A stretch of DNA of 64,000 nucleotides from Malania oleifera (lineage: Eukaryota; Streptophyta; Magnoliopsida; Santalales; Ximeniaceae). Under the pieces are notes generated by a model. That model saw only the letters and a list, made by a program, of their open reading frames with translations. It made no database searches and had not been told where the DNA came from. Below are positions 46,670 to 63,296 of the stretch, in pieces. Made by a program: the position numbers and the translations under genes. Location of the stretch: positions 1,840,001 through 1,904,000 of the forward strand of contig NC_080422.1 of the NCBI RefSeq assembly GCF_029873635.1, written 5' to 3'. Positions within the stretch are counted from its first letter, which is position 1, and each line of letters opens with the position of its first letter.

Positions 46670-47490
46670 TAATCCCTTGTTGGAGCTGTATTCCTTTGCT
46701 GGCCTCCACGGGGCACCTGGGTATTACCTCGAAACTGTCTGGGAGCTGTAATATACTACGCCCAACAAACTTGTGCTACATGGCCTTGGTCTACCACAAC
46801 GGTAGTAGACATTCCTCCCTGCTTGGCATTCTCCCCTGTGTCTTCTCCCACATGTCAGGCAAACAGGATAGGCCCGCTCACCTTGAACTTCACGACTCCC
46901 AACCACCTGCCTCTATCCACTGCTATGACCACCTCTCCTCCATGGGCCCCGACTAGAGCTCGCCTAAAATCTAAGAGGCGTAGGGCTTTTTCTTTGGTTT
47001 AAATTCATAAATTACTCCGCTTGAGCATCTTTGATGGAATAGTGAATGTATCGTTCATAGAAAATTTCTTTAAAACGGCTCCATGTCAGGATTGTTGAAT
47101 CTAACCTTTGTTCCATGAATAAATTCACCGATATCCACCAACGCTTGGTCTCCCCAATCATTTTAAAAACAACATACAAAACCTTTTGCTCAACTGCACA
47201 TTAGAGAGTTTCCAATATTCCCTCCATCTCTTGAATCCATTCATTCGCAACGATTGCATCGACTCCTCTAGTAAAAGTCAGGGGATTCATACCAATAAAT
47301 TGCTCGATAGAGCAGCTCGGGTCAGTTGGTGGGCAGTTTTATCCCCTCCAATTATGCACAATACCTACCATGACCTGCTGGCCTGCACTAAGCAACATTT
47401 CTTCAGAGTCGCTACCACCTATGCTAAAAGCCCCTATGTTGCCACGACTTCTAGCATTCATATTGCTATCCCCAGGGTCCATTCTGCAAA
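46670..47490 (-). pseudogene. Gag region of copy B, broken
   Basis: It starts near MDPGDSNMNARSRGN (about 47480) and contains SAGQQVMVGIVHN, which parallels the AQQV segments of copies A and C. It closes with a zinc knuckle-type VCLTCGRRHRGEC and YYRCGR near 46790-46840. Broken copy. Confidence 0.75.
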
Positions 47491-48107
47491 GATAATAAAT
47501 ATGGTTTAAGGACCCTATCTTCATAATACAACTAATACATTTATCTAACTAAATTCTAATATCATCAATCAATCTAACGTCTTTATTCTCAATTTAAGAT
47601 TCAGTCCAGCAATTTAGAAACACAACCCAAAAATAGTTTACTATGGCTTTCCTAAAATCGTCACCTCAGGAAAATCATAGAAACTATCTGGAAGTTCCTG
47701 CTTCCAGACTACAAAACAAAACCCTAAATTCTCATCTTAATTTCTCAACATTAACTCACTGAAATTTTGTTCTATCCCAATTTCTATCCTTTTCGAAATT
47801 TCATTCCTGTATTCTAGTATTTTTTTCCGCTGTACACTAGAATCTATAGAACCTAACAACCTAAACTCTGATACCAAATTGTAACAACCCAAAAATCCAT
47901 ATTATTTTTTTTTCTTATGTGTTATAAAATCTTGTTACTCTCATACCCTTGTAATATCTATTATAACAACTCGGTCCCAAAGTGGGCACCAATGAATCCC
48001 TGTTCATAAAATAACACACCTATATAGTGGAAAACATAAAATCATGTAACCATAATTACAATACTAGAGTTCAATATTTCCCAAAACATTTATATACATA
48101 TCTCTCC

Positions 48108-48284
48108 TGTAGTGATTCCACAAAAAATAAAAAATAAAATAAAAAATAAAAAAATAAAAAAAATAAATGAATCAATAAATAATTAAATTAAATTAAAATT
48201 TAAAAAAATTAAATTAATTAAAATAATTAAATATTTTATTAATAATTAAATTATGTAATATAATATAATAATATAATATATTAA

Positions 48285-48323
<39 letters not shown>

Positions 48324-50624
48324 TAATAATCTTTCTTGACTCTCTTAGGAAGGATTGAAGGTTTTAAATTTTAGAGAACACTCACGCCCCCCCCCCCCGG
48401 CAAATTTCCTGCGACCAACAGCTCCCTCCGTCTTCGTCTCCTTCTCTCTCAATTTCTCGACGGATTTGCGGTGGATTGGGAAATGGAAGGTGTGGTTGGA
48501 TTCCTGGTTCCATTGTCGACATTTCTACTGGAGCAGATTTGTCGTGGATGTGGCTTAAGCACCATTCTTGGGGTAAGACAAATTTTTCCTAATTTCTCAA
48601 TTTCTCATTAAATCTACCATTAAATTGACGATCGGGTACCACCATGTGGTCCTAGTCGCGATTGTCGTCATTTTGATGTAAGTAAACTTCCAATTGGGGT
48701 TTTTTAGGCCCCACTCCAAAGCAAGAGTGAGATTTGAAAAAATTGGCAAATTGATTATATTTGTGGGTATAACTGTTAATTTGAAAATTATGGTCCTAAA
48801 AAATATTTAAATAGTATTTTATTTAGGGTTAATTTAATAGAATTAGAAATTTAATTTCAGGGTCCGGGTGACCACCGCAGGCATATTTTCGGGGTCCCTG
48901 TTGGCGTAGTGCAAGAAATCAAGTAAGGGAAAAAAAATATATTAAATCAGAATTTCTATGAATTTAATGAAAAATGAATTGTGTCATAATACATGTAAAT
49001 TTTTCGGTATGGGTTTAAAATGTCAACCATTTAAATTATGTTTTTTTCCAAATTTAGGACTATTTATTAGATACGTATATGTGAAATTGAACTGATGAAA
49101 GTGAAATATTTTTTCAGAATAATTATGTAAAAAATTAAAAGTATTTTTCTAGTATATGAATGTTAAATGTGGGTTGACTTATTTTCAGGCAATGCATGAA
49201 TTTTACTACTAAATTGTGTGACATGAGTAAATAGGTATGCTGTGTGGAAATATGTTATATGCATGAGATGCATGATATACAGGGAATGAACTGAGTACGA
49301 AAATGTTAAATGAAATATGCTGCTTGTGTGTGTTAATGCAACCATGTAAACAGCTGAAATATGCTGGGTAAACAGATGAAATATGCTGGGTAAAACAGCT
49401 GAAATATGTTGGGTAAATATATGACAACTGAAAAATATTGGATAAAATAGTTGAAATATGTTGGGTAAAACAGCTAAAAGATGTTGGGAAAATGTATGAC
49501 AACTGAAAAATGCTGAGTAAAATAGCTGAAAGATGTTGGGTATGAAATGAAATGAAAAAGGAAATGAATGAAATAGAAATGAAATGTGAAATGTGAACAA
49601 TGTAAATGGGAAAGAGTCACGTAAAGTGAAATAAAATGAAAAGTAAAAGATAAGAACATGAACAGTTGAGAGATGCAGAATAATGACAAACAAAATAATG
49701 TATTATGGTATTAGCAGTATTTATGCTAGTAGAACATGTTACATTTGGGTAAGACCAACTCTTCGCCCGAGGGCTTGCTAAGAAAGGCGAGTGCCCTAGT
49801 TGTATCAGGTGTAGTAGTAGGCTGCATAACGTGCTAGGGCAAAGGAAAACTACTTGTATGGGTGGGTAGATTTTTCTATTCTTGGGAGCCTTCGCCGGTA
49901 AACTTTTGTATGAATTGTGTGAATATGATATCAATTTATCACTTGAGGGCTTACTGAGTAAGGTGAGTGCCCTGGTATGCTTTAGCTATGACCTTTGGGT
50001 TGCCAAATGTATCAAAGCAGAGGGGTGCTACTTGTATGGGCGGATAATCACCTCTATCCTTGGGTAATCTCATGGGTAAAATATCTTGCATGTGTTTGAA
50101 TAGGATCAGAAAATGGTTTCAGAAAATTATGTTAATGATTTGCAAATGATGAATAATATGTTATATATAAACTCATATTGGTCACACATTGTTTTAATAT
50201 ATATTGTTTCTTCCCTTACTGAGATGTGTCTCACCCGAATATGAACTAATCTTTTTCAGTACCTCCACGAGATCGAGCTTAGAGAGCTCGAGCTGTTGTA
50301 GCACCTTTGAGGAGAAGGGTATAATTTTGATATTTTTGGGAATGTAAATATTTTATATATTATGTTTAAGTCTTCTGAGTGATGGATGGTTGTGAAACAT
50401 ATTGATATTTGGGGATTATGTTTTGGAGATATGCATTTACGTGAATATTGGTGGCTGTATGATGTATGTTAGAATGTAGATGGATGTAAAAAACTCTGGT
50501 GTTGTATTTGTTGAAAGATTTTAGTTGTGTTTTCCGCTGCATAAATGATATTAGAATGTGAATTATTAGGTAAATGAATTGATTAGTAGCACTCCGGGCC
50601 CACGTAGAGGGTTGGGGCATTACA
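48108..50624 (+). repeat. 5' LTR of copy C
   Basis: It begins TGTAGTGATTCC with an A-rich AAATAAAA tract and ends GGGTTGGGGCATTACA just before the PBS. It contains a (TA)n tract at about 48291-48316, a minisatellite at about 49345-49545, and two diverged copies of a GAGGGCTT-CT-AG-AAGG-GAGTGCCCT segment (about 49769 and 49943). Confidence 0.9.
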
Positions 50625-51040
50625 GATGGTATCAGAGAAATGTCCAGTCGAAAGTGTGATTAATTTCACATCGCCAAGATATAGAAATGTTATAGTATTA
50701 AGTTAGAGATGATCTATACCAGAGTATAGGAAACAACTAGGATTAGGATGCTAGATGGATAGGTCAGGTTAGGTGTTGAGAAGTAGGTATGGTGTAGGGA
50801 AGTATAGGATTTTGTTTTGTAGTTTAGAGGCGGAAATACGTCGACGATTTCCTGTGATTTTTCTAAAGCAGTCAACGGCTTCAGAAAAACCACAGTAAAC
50901 CTTAGATGATTTCATTTATGAGTTGTGAGACTAGTCCTTATATGAGGAATTTGGATGTATATTGTATTTAAATTATATAATTGTGTTGTGGGGATTATGA
51001 TATGAGGTTCTTATCTCTTTCTTGTCCTATTTTCAGGATG

Positions 51041-52060
51041 GATCCTAGAGATGAGGACGTAAAGGTAGAAGGAAGGGATGATTCGGAAACCTCCAGTGAA
51101 AAGGAAATTGATACCTTTGTGATGTTGAGAGGTATAGCCCAGCAGGTCAAGGCAGAAATGAGAAAGGATTCCAGGGAACAAAACTGCCATACTGCAGATA
51201 AGGGCAGTAACATCAAGGAATTTATGAGGTTGAACCCTCCTATTTTTGAAGGGGGAGTTGATCCGGTGATTGCAGAGAACTGGGTTCAACAGATAGAAAA
51301 GATATTGGAGGTACTTGACTGCACGAACGAGCAAAAAGTCCGTTATGTTGCATTCAAGATGATTGGAGAGGTAAAGCGCTGATGGCTTTTTGTGAAACTG
51401 TTGGAGGATCAGAGGGTGGTAAGGATAGCTCTTACCTGGGAGAGTTTCAAGGAACTATTCTTTGATAGGTATTTTCCTTCATCTGTCAGAGAGGAAAAGA
51501 TTGAAGAGTTTACTAATTTGACATAGGGGAATATGACGATTGGCGAATATGCAGCCAAGTTTGTTGAATTGTCGCATTTTGCTCCGTTTCTGATCCTGAT
51601 TGAAGTAAGGAAGGCCAGAAAATTTGAAAAAGGTCTGTGGTGTAGAATTTGTGAGCTAGTGGTGGGGTTTCAGGTTCATAACTTTTCAGATTTAGTTGAT
51701 AAGTCTTTGGTGCTGGAAAAGAGCATCCAAGGCAGTACAGAGCTTGCAGAGTAGAAGAGAGGCTTGCACCACCTAGTTTCCAAGCTGAGGTTAGTCAGGG
51801 GTCAGGGAAGAAAGGAAAGATGCAGTGGGTCCTGGTTATCAAGGTAATCAGTCTTACCCCGTGTGTCAGACATGTAACAAGAGGCATAGGGGAGAATGCT
51901 GGTTTTAGACTTATACTTTTTTTAGGTGGGATAAACCAAGGCATGTTAGAAGAATTGTTGAGAACCATTACCGGTAGTACCTGCACAGAATCAAGATCGA
52001 GGAAAACAGTCAATACCACTTGGCAGAGGTGGTCCAACATGAGTTTACTCGTTGATCCAG
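51041..52060 (+). pseudogene. Gag region of copy C, broken
   Basis: It starts MDPRDEDVKVEGRDDSE. It continues [60 protein letters not shown] and EYAAKFVELSHFAPFL, the Ty3/gypsy Gag core. Near 51860-51895 is a CCHC zinc knuckle (VCQTCNKRHRGECW). The Gag start, core and knuckle are all present, but no pol follows. A few breaks. Confidence 0.88.
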
Positions 52061-52255
52061 CCTGAGCCTGAGAATGCCATGGGGGTAGGTATGAATTTAT
52101 GTTTAAGATAATGATGATCGTATTTAATTTTAGATGATATAGCGGTTTATTTTGTGATATATATTAAATTGCATGATTTGATAAATTTTAGTGATGTGAA
52201 AAGATGATTAGTTAGTAAAATTTCAAGGACGAAATTTTTTTTAAAGAGAGGAGAA

Positions 52256-54100
52256 TGTAGTGATTCCAAAAAAAATAAAAAATAAAAAATAAAAAAATAA
52301 AAAAGTAAAAAAATAAATGAATCAATAAATAATTAAATTAAATTAAAATTTAAAAAATTTAAATTAATTAAAATAATTAAAATTTTATTATTAATTAAAT
52401 AATATAATACAATAATATAATATATTTAGTTATATATATAATTTAATAATCCTTCCTGACTCTTTAGGAAGGATTGAATGTTTTGAATTTTACAGAACAC
52501 TCACGCCCCCCCTGCAAATTTCCTGCGGCCAATAGCTCCCTCCGTCTCCGTCTCCCTCTCTCTCAATTTCTCGACGGATTTGCGGCAAATTGGGAAATGG
52601 AAGGTGCCACTGGATTCTTGGTTCCGCTGCCTACCTTTCTACTAGAGTAGATTTGTCATGGAAGCAGCTTAGGCACCATTCCTAGGGTAAGACAAATTTT
52701 TCCAAATTTCTCAATTTCTCGTTAAATCTGCCATTAAATCAACGATCGAATACCACCACGTGGTCCTAGTCGCGATTGTCGTTATTTTGACGTAGGTAAA
52801 CTTCCAATTGGGATTTTTTAGGCCCTATTCCAAAGCGAAAGTGAGATTTGAAAAATTTGGCAAATTGATTATATTTGCTGGTATAACTGTTAATTTGAAA
52901 ATTTTGACCTTGGAAAATATTTAAATAGTATTTTATTTAGGGTTAATTTAATGGATCTAGGAATTTAATTTCAGGATCCGGGTGAGCACCGCAAGCATCT
53001 TTTCAGGGTCCCTATTTATGTAGTACAAGAAATCAGGTAAGAGAAAAAATATATATATTAAATCAGAATTTTTATGAATTTAATGAAAAATGAATTGTGT
53101 CATAAATACATGTAAATTTTTTGGTATGGGTTTAAAATGCCAACCATTTAAATTATGTTTTTTTCCAAATTTAGAACTATTTATTAGATACGTATATGTG
53201 AAATTGAACTGATGAAAGTGAAATATTTTTTCAGAATAATTATGTAAGAAATTAAAAGTATTTTTCTATATATGAATGTTAAATGTGGGTTGACTTATTT
53301 TCAGGCAATGCATGAATTTTACTGCTAAATTGTGTGGCATGAGTAAATAGGAATGCTATGTGGAAATATGTTATATATATGAGATGCATGATATACAGGG
53401 AATGAATTGAGTACGAAAATGTTAAATGAAATATGCTGCTTGTGTGTGTTAATGCAACCATGTAAACAGCTAAAATATGCTGGGTAAACAGCTGAAATAT
53501 GCTGGGTAAAACAACTGAAATATGTTGGGTAAAACAGCTAAAATATGTTAGGTAAATATATGATAGCTAAAAAATGTTGGGTAAAACAGGTGAAATATGT
53601 TAGGTAAAATAGTTGAAAGATGTTGGGTAAATGTATGACAGTTAAAAAATGTTGGGTAAAACAGTCGAAAGATGCTGAGTACGAAATGAAATGAAATGAA
53701 AAAAGAAATGAATGAAATGGAAATGAAATGTGAAATGTGAACAATGTAAAATGGGAAAGAGTCACGTAAAATGAAATGAAATGAAAAGTAAAAGATAAGA
53801 ACATGAATAGTTGAGAGATGCAAAATAATGGCAAACAAAATAATGTATTATGGTATTAGCAGTATTTATGTTAGTAGAACATGTTACATTTGGGCAAGAC
53901 CAACTCTTCACCTGAGGGCTTGCTGAGTAGATGTATGATATATGTTAGAATGTAGATGGATGTAGAAAACTCGGGTGTTGTATTTGTTAGAAGATTTTAG
54001 TTATGTTTTTTACTGCATAAATGATATTAGAATGTGGATTATTAGGTAAATGAATTGATTAGTAGCTCTCCAGACCCACTTAGGGGGTTGGGGCGTTACA
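52256..54100 (+). repeat. 3' LTR of copy C
   Basis: It starts TGTAGTGATTCC after the polypurine tract and ends GGGGCGTTACA before the TCTCC target duplication. Closely similar to 48108-50624 but shorter. It shares the minisatellite (about 53465-53680) with a different number and order of units. Confidence 0.9.
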
Positions 54101-54105
54101 TCTCC

Positions 54106-56134
54106 AGTATTCTCCAGTAGATCATCTAGAATCCACTAATAAATACATCCTTCAAAGACACTTACCCTATAGACGGGGCAATACAAGATCCCCTCTATCT
54201 TTGAGCCAGATCTACTCGTCAAACTGGTTCACCTGAAATGATTAAATTACTAGGATGAAACAATTCTCAGTAAGACGAAACATACTATTACCAGTGTGTG
54301 GCAACTGAATTTACATAAACAATATACTTATAATTAACTAAAACTGAGATAACATATAAAGTACAATACAATTTAACTCACACCTATGTGGCTTAAAATA
54401 CAATTGTTTCTAAACTTTCTATTTAATCTTATTTTTAGTAATTATAAATATATCTGCTCTTATTCTGTAAATTTGTGTGTATATATATATATATAAAATT
54501 ATGAAAACTTCCCTGGATAGCTGTATGTCATGATTTAACCCCTCATGACAGGGTTGTGCGGCCCGCATGGTTGGCCTACCAGGATAAGTCAGCTGAAATC
54601 TCCATGGTCAGATCATCCACCTCAACCCGGACTACCGAGGAGTCTGCAAGCTCTCCCTAGGCACAATCAACTACTGATAAAATCCACACACTATATGAGA
54701 TATGTGATTGCACTCTATATTGAATTAGATACAGTGACTGTACTCTATAATCTAATCTGTCCCATTAGGGTTTGATAATTTATAATACTATTTAATGTAT
54801 CTTACTGTTTTACCATGATTTTGTTTCAAATTTAATAATTTTAACACTGTAAAAGCTAATATGAATAAACTGTAATATTTGAGTAAACTGTAAAATTTGA
54901 ATGCTATGGTTTTGAAATCTGTATATTATGGTATTCTGAAAATGCTGTAAAACATCTTTCTATGTGTATTTTGTAAATCATAATTCTGTAAATTCTATAA
55001 AACATCTTTCTGTATAGATATATATATACTGTAAATCATGATACTTTGAAAGCTGTGTAAAATTTGTACTGAACTGATACTTGCTCATATCACACAATTA
55101 AATAAATAAAATCCTTGTACTGAAATCTGTAAAACTGTATAATCTTTATGCTCTAATTTGTTCAAAAATCACATTATGAAACTTATAATCAAATACTATA
55201 ATTTACTGGTGAAATTTCTAATTTAACTAGCATAACATATTTCCCTTATCTAACTAACTGAATTCGTTTACTGATTTCTAACTCACGCCTGTGGCATTCA
55301 TGATTCCAAAACCCTGAAATTACACATATATATTTTCCTGTCAATCAACTGATTATTTAGAATAATTATCATACTCACATCTTTCAACAAGCATATATGT
55401 TCATTATTTCCTAAACTATATACCATTTATCATTTTTACATGCGTTCCTTAGGAAACACCGTCTAAGATCCTTAGCTTGTGCCTGTGGTGTATGCACCAA
55501 ATCTTGTATTCACAACACTCAGTTTAATCAACTCAAACTTCAGTATATTTTCATCTAACACAAGATCTGGGTTCAAAAAAGCTTACTAACCATATAACCC
55601 TAAAATAACCTACTTACCCTGATTTTGGGATGGTACCTGAACTACTCGAACTAAAATTCTGCTTTGGCTACACTGTAGAGAATTTTCCTGGGATCATTGT
55701 GGTAACTTTTGATCGTTGAAAAGGGGAAAATCAATGCTGGAATCGTAGAGAGAAGGTAGAAGATCCGAATTTTAGAGAGAGAAACATAGAGGAGGATTTC
55801 TTTGCCAAAAATCCAATTTTTACGTATTTATAGACGTTTGGCAACATGGCTTTGTCGACGAGCCATGTGTACTCATCGACGAACTGAGGAAGGGAGTTTG
55901 TCGATGAAGGCCTTAAGTTCGTTCGATGAACCTGAATATCTTGAAATCTTGCTCTCGGTATCTCTTCATCGACGAGACACATTTTTTCGTCTACGAGGCA
56001 AAGAAGGCAGTTCGTCAATGAGCTCAAGACACTTGTTGACGAAGCCCTGTATAATCCTTCTTTTAAAATCTCCTTTTCCTTCTTTTCTCCTTTTCCTTAA
56101 TAAATTTCATAATTTAAATTTTCGGGTCTCTACA
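54106..56134 (-). repeat. 5' LTR of copy B, part to the right of copy C
   Basis: It continues B's 5' LTR after the nested element and aligns with about 41022-43089. It ends GGGTCTCTACA at 56134 (the LTR start in the - orientation). TCGTCGACGA-like palindromes occur at about 55852-56045. Confidence 0.88.
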
Positions 56135-59100
56135 TTCATTACTTTCATTGGTCTATTATTGATTCTCGAACTAGGTGGAAAATCAAGAATAGAAGGGACT
56201 CAAGGAACCTTTATGGACTTAGGAAAAATTTTCAATACCTTTTCTTAATAAAAAAATTTAAATTAATACTTCAGCATAGTTATGTAAAGCAATGGGCAAT
56301 TTAACAATTATATAAAACTACAAGATATCTCGTAATTTTTTATTCAGGGGATAACTGTATTTTCTATTTTATTCTTGCTTATTCAAGATACTAAGCCATT
56401 TCAATCAAACCCATACCTAATGCCAAAAAGCTTAACCACACACCATATTACTCACCAACCCACAAAACTATTAGCTCCCATTTTCCAATTCCCAAGAGCA
56501 TCTCTAATAATAGAAGGTCAAAAACACCAACTTTGCTTTTATTGAGTGAAAAACCTTCATACAGCTCTAAACTTACTCCTAATATTTTTCAAAAGTTTAA
56601 CATCAACACAAAGTGTATCAATAAGTAAAAAAAGACCATGCCTTGGTTGTATTTTCTTGTCTACCAATTTCAATAATTTCACCACCCAACTCCCCCATAG
56701 AGAATAAAAGAAAGTGTTAGTGGGGAAAATACCAAAAAGGAACACCACTTGGTTTTAGCTACATTTAGAGATATAAGACTAATTCTCAAGTAGAAGACAT
56801 TGAGCTTCCTCTGATGTTTTTGGACATATAAGCATCAACCCTTAACCTAGTTTCTATTTTTAGTATACAAATGTTGAAAAACTAAAAAATGAAATTATAT
56901 TTTCATGATTTCTTAAAATTTTAAAAATAATTTTTTTTTCCAAGGAATTCTCTAGTCAGTCTAGTTTACAACAGGAAGATTGAGGAAGCTATGCGATCAG
57001 CAGTGTAACAAGGAGCAGTGGCAACTGTTGATTGAACAAACATGGCCCTCCCACCAAGACTTCACAGATTTATTACTCCTTGTTTGGAGCCCAATGACTC
57101 TGTATAGGCTACTTCTACTAATTATGCTAGAAATTGAATGACCAGTATCGTTAGAAAAATCCGCCCGTAAGATAAACCAGAGAGCAGTCAATCATTTCCT
57201 AAGCACCACAGGAACACAATCGCTTTGAATTTATTCTAATTAATCTTCATGCCCGAGTCCAGGCTAAATTGATTAATAGTGTTTTGGAACTTGGAGTAGG
57301 AACTTTGGCAACAAAATTAAATCAATTTTTCCGCAGTTCAAATGCAATGCAATGCTTAAAATCCATTTTCCAAAACACAAGAATATTGTAGGGCTTTAGA
57401 AATTGCAGTCTTGAAGGATAATATTAGATTGTGAGCAAACGAGGCCAGGGGGAGGGGGAAAAAATCCCTTGGGTGGTACAAGAGAGCACCAAGCCATTCC
57501 AAAACAAGAACGAAGCATAGAGACCGAATCTATAATATGCTCAACAAACCTTTCGGCAAAACCAAAAACAATCAATAGTGATGGGGAGTCAACTCTATAA
57601 TATGCTCAGATAAATGGTTTTGTAGCACCCTTCACACTTTGTTTCCCACATGCTGTGCGTAAGTTTTTTAGCCACAAAACTGCATGGAATGAAATTGCTT
57701 TGAAGGGCTGACAGTATTCTCAACCAATGGGCAAATATGATTCAAATAGCAGCTCTGTGAGGATATTGCAAACCACATTGCAAGGTCAAGGACCTATAGG
57801 GTCGGAATGGAATCATGTATTTACAAAGCATTTGCATGCCCCAGGAGACTCCTGTCCAATGTAGTAAACACATCAAAGTCATACATGAGAGAATTTGCAC
57901 ACTGCTATTTTCAGAAATGCCTCTGAACAATATTGAAATGACAAGTAATTGTCTTCAAGAACAAAAACAAGGGGGTTTGATCATCAAGATCCATCACATA
58001 CACAATTTCCATCTTTTACATCCTCCTCTTAAACTTGGTATTAATGTGCTCTAATTGAAGCCATTTCACATCAATGTTTAAAGGCACATCTCCTCCACAT
58101 CAAAATAATATCATATCCCTGCATCATTTTCTTTGAAAAATGTTTATGAAGACTTCAAGATTCGAGCAAACTATGATATATGGTATAGGGTACACAATAT
58201 GAAAGGAACAACAATTTGTTGTCTATAGTCCTTCACGACTCTTTAAAATTCAAAACGAATCATCAGAGCAGCCTCCAAAACAGAAAATGGAAAATGCAAT
58301 GGAAGATAAGGAAAAATTACAGCCTAATATTTTCTAGTGGCTCATGCGTGGTCAATACAATAAAAGAACCTTCAGCCTCCTTTGGATGAAATGGAAACCA
58401 GTCTCACCTGATGAAAAGCTAACCTCCCATTTGACTTACATAACAATCAATTCTCATCAAGGCTGCCATTCCCAAACATACCATGAGCGAAGAATTGGGA
58501 TAGGAGGATCAAGGCAACAAGATTAGATCATTTAGTAAACGTGTGAGGGCAATTTTGACCAATGTTGAGATGAGCATACTCAAGCAGCCATCTTTCACAT
58601 GTCCAATAATCATATTGATGATCATTCTACGGTCCTACATTTTTTTAAAAAAAAAAATAGCAGTTGGTTTACAAAAAAAGGAACATCTCATCTCTAGGAG
58701 CTAACCCATTCCATTAACAGAAGGGCCATCATTAAAGGTCTCGGCACTTAATCCAAGGCCCGAGGTCTCAAAATTGTATCCAGAAAGAATAAGACACAGC
58801 AGAATTTAAAACAAGGGTAGTATATGTTCTCTCACTAGTTTATGGAATGAAGTTTGAGGTAAAGGTAGCTAAGGACTAAGATTACAAGATAAACCCAGGC
58901 CTCAAGGGTTGAGCAAACTTCTGCTGCAATTCAAAACAACAGAAAAATAAATAGCAAAACTGATCCTGCAGTTATAAGACATATTGCACAACAAAAAAAA
59001 TACATGGAAAAGTAAATATATAGTAGTAGGACACAAAACTAAATCACCCATGCCCAAGGAAAGAAACATCTTTCCCAGAACAAGGATGAACATCCCATCT

Positions 59101-59331
59101 CAATCCTGAATTTATTTGAAGAAATGTAAATGCAAGCATGATTAAATGAAAACATTCAAAATTTCTAGTGATGACACAATCAATAACAACATTAAACTAC
59201 CAAGTATCTGAATAAAACATAGATGATGAGTTGCACTCCAGTTTTCAAGTAAGGAGGTAAAAAAAAAAAAAAAAAGCTAGCAATAGGACCAGGACACAGC
59301 AGGACCAGGACGCTGCTTTCTAGCTTCATCA
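56135..59331. other. Intergenic DNA between copy B and the eL42 gene, no gene recognised
   Basis: AT-rich with short open frames only, none with recognisable similarity. The segment 56940-58560 is somewhat less AT-rich and could be a decayed gene or non-coding transcript, but I see no domain. The right end should hold the eL42 3' UTR and polyadenylation signals. Confidence 0.5.
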
Positions 59332-62527
<3,196 letters not shown>

Positions 62528-62560
62528 GGCTGCCGCGAAGAGGATGAGACTATCGCGCAG

Positions 62561-62665
62561 TAGGGTTTTCGCTCCTCTGCAAGCCCTAGTGTGTGCGAAG
62601 ACGCTGATCTATGGGTTTTATAGTCAAGGCCGTGCAGTGCAAGGGCTGGGCCTTGGGTTGGGCTT
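62561..62665 (-). promoter_or_regulatory. eL42 promoter: telo-box, TATA box and site II elements
   Basis: Read on the - strand: AAACCCTA telo-box (62561-62568), TATAAAA (62616-62622), and two site II elements as GGCCCA (62647-62652) and AGCCCA (62659-62664). The telo-box lies between the TATA box and the ATG, in the presumed 5' UTR. Telo-box with site II is the established co-regulation signature of plant ribosomal-protein genes (TCP factors bind site II). Confidence 0.8.
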
Positions 62666-62669
62666 TTTG

Positions 62670-63111
62670 ACGTTCTGGGTGGGGTCTAAAACATCCCTGC
62701 TATGAAATTTTAGGGCAAAATTAACCAAGTTTGGGATTTATATTTTATATTTGAAAATAAATAAAATATAAAATTATGTTTAAATAGTTGTAATATAATA
62801 TTAGAAATACATTTGCATTTGCTTTTCATTTTTATTTTCATTTACATTTCATTTGCATTTGTCTTCGATAATGTATATAAATATCTACTGCTCTTATATT
62901 TTGACAGATATACAAGAAAATTCTCTCTCTCTCTCTCTCTCTCCTTGGGAGATAACAGATCTTCTACTTCTTCTTATTTTTCTCCAATAAAATTTATTTT
63001 TTTTACATATAAAATTTACATAAGTTTAAATTTATATTTTCAAATACATCAAGAATGTTTTTAAAGTTTAATTAGTTTAATCGGTCCATTTTAATTGTTA
63101 GCTCATAATTA

Positions 63112-63152
<41 letters not shown>

Positions 63153-63296
63153 AAATTTTAAAATTTAAACGTAATGTCACTTGTACCGTTGTACTCTTTT
63201 ATTTAGTTGATCATCTATTTAATCTCTAAGTTTTAGCAATATAATAAGATTATAGGGGACTACACTTGATTTGAATAATATTTGAATAGAGATATG
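62670..63296. other. AT-rich spacer with microsatellites
   Basis: It holds a CT tract (about 62924-62943), CATTTGCATTT-type short repeats (about 62808-62862) and an (AT)n tract (about 63117-63150). No gene was found. Confidence 0.7.

Larger units (their letters stand above)
48108..54100 (+). mobile_element. Copy C: Gag-only Ty3/gypsy element nested in the 5' LTR of copy B (fossil)
   Basis: 5' LTR 48108-50624 (2517 bp), PBS TGGTATCAGAG (50627-50637), Gag (51041 onward), PPT (about 52241-52255, AAAGAGAGGAGAA), 3' LTR 52256-54100 (shorter). Perfect 5-bp target duplications TCTCC lie at 48103-48107 and 54101-54105, inside B's LTR and in opposite orientation to B. The internal region is only 1631 bp and codes nothing beyond Gag, as in non-autonomous TR-GAG-type elements. 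The LTRs differ by about 3-4% in the stretch I compared, so it is younger than B, as nesting requires. Gag has a few breaks. Confidence 0.9.
40982..56134 (-). mobile_element. Ty3/gypsy copy B (Tekay-type chromovirus) carrying nested copy C (fossil)
   Basis: 3' LTR 40982-43089 (its outer end is missing at the junction with A); internal region 43090-47879; 5' LTR 47880-48107 plus 54106-56134, split by copy C. The PBS (TTTGGTATCAGAG on the - strand, about 47866-47878) and PPT (AAGAGGGGAAGAA, 43090-43102) are clear. Gag, RT, RNase H, integrase and a C-terminal chromodomain-like segment are recognisable but heavily broken. The LTRs differ by about one base in ten in the stretch I compared, suggesting about 4 million years at usual plant rates (inference). 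Confidence 0.88.

Noticed and set aside
49163-49934. Several long open frames on the - strand with Phe/His/Ser-rich repeats
   Set aside because: They are shadows of a minisatellite within the LTR of copy C, and similar shadows occur at 53279-53838 in the other LTR.
56940-58560. Possible gene between copy B and eL42
   Set aside because: Lower AT content and several short frames, but no domain, intron structure or extended frame could be supported.
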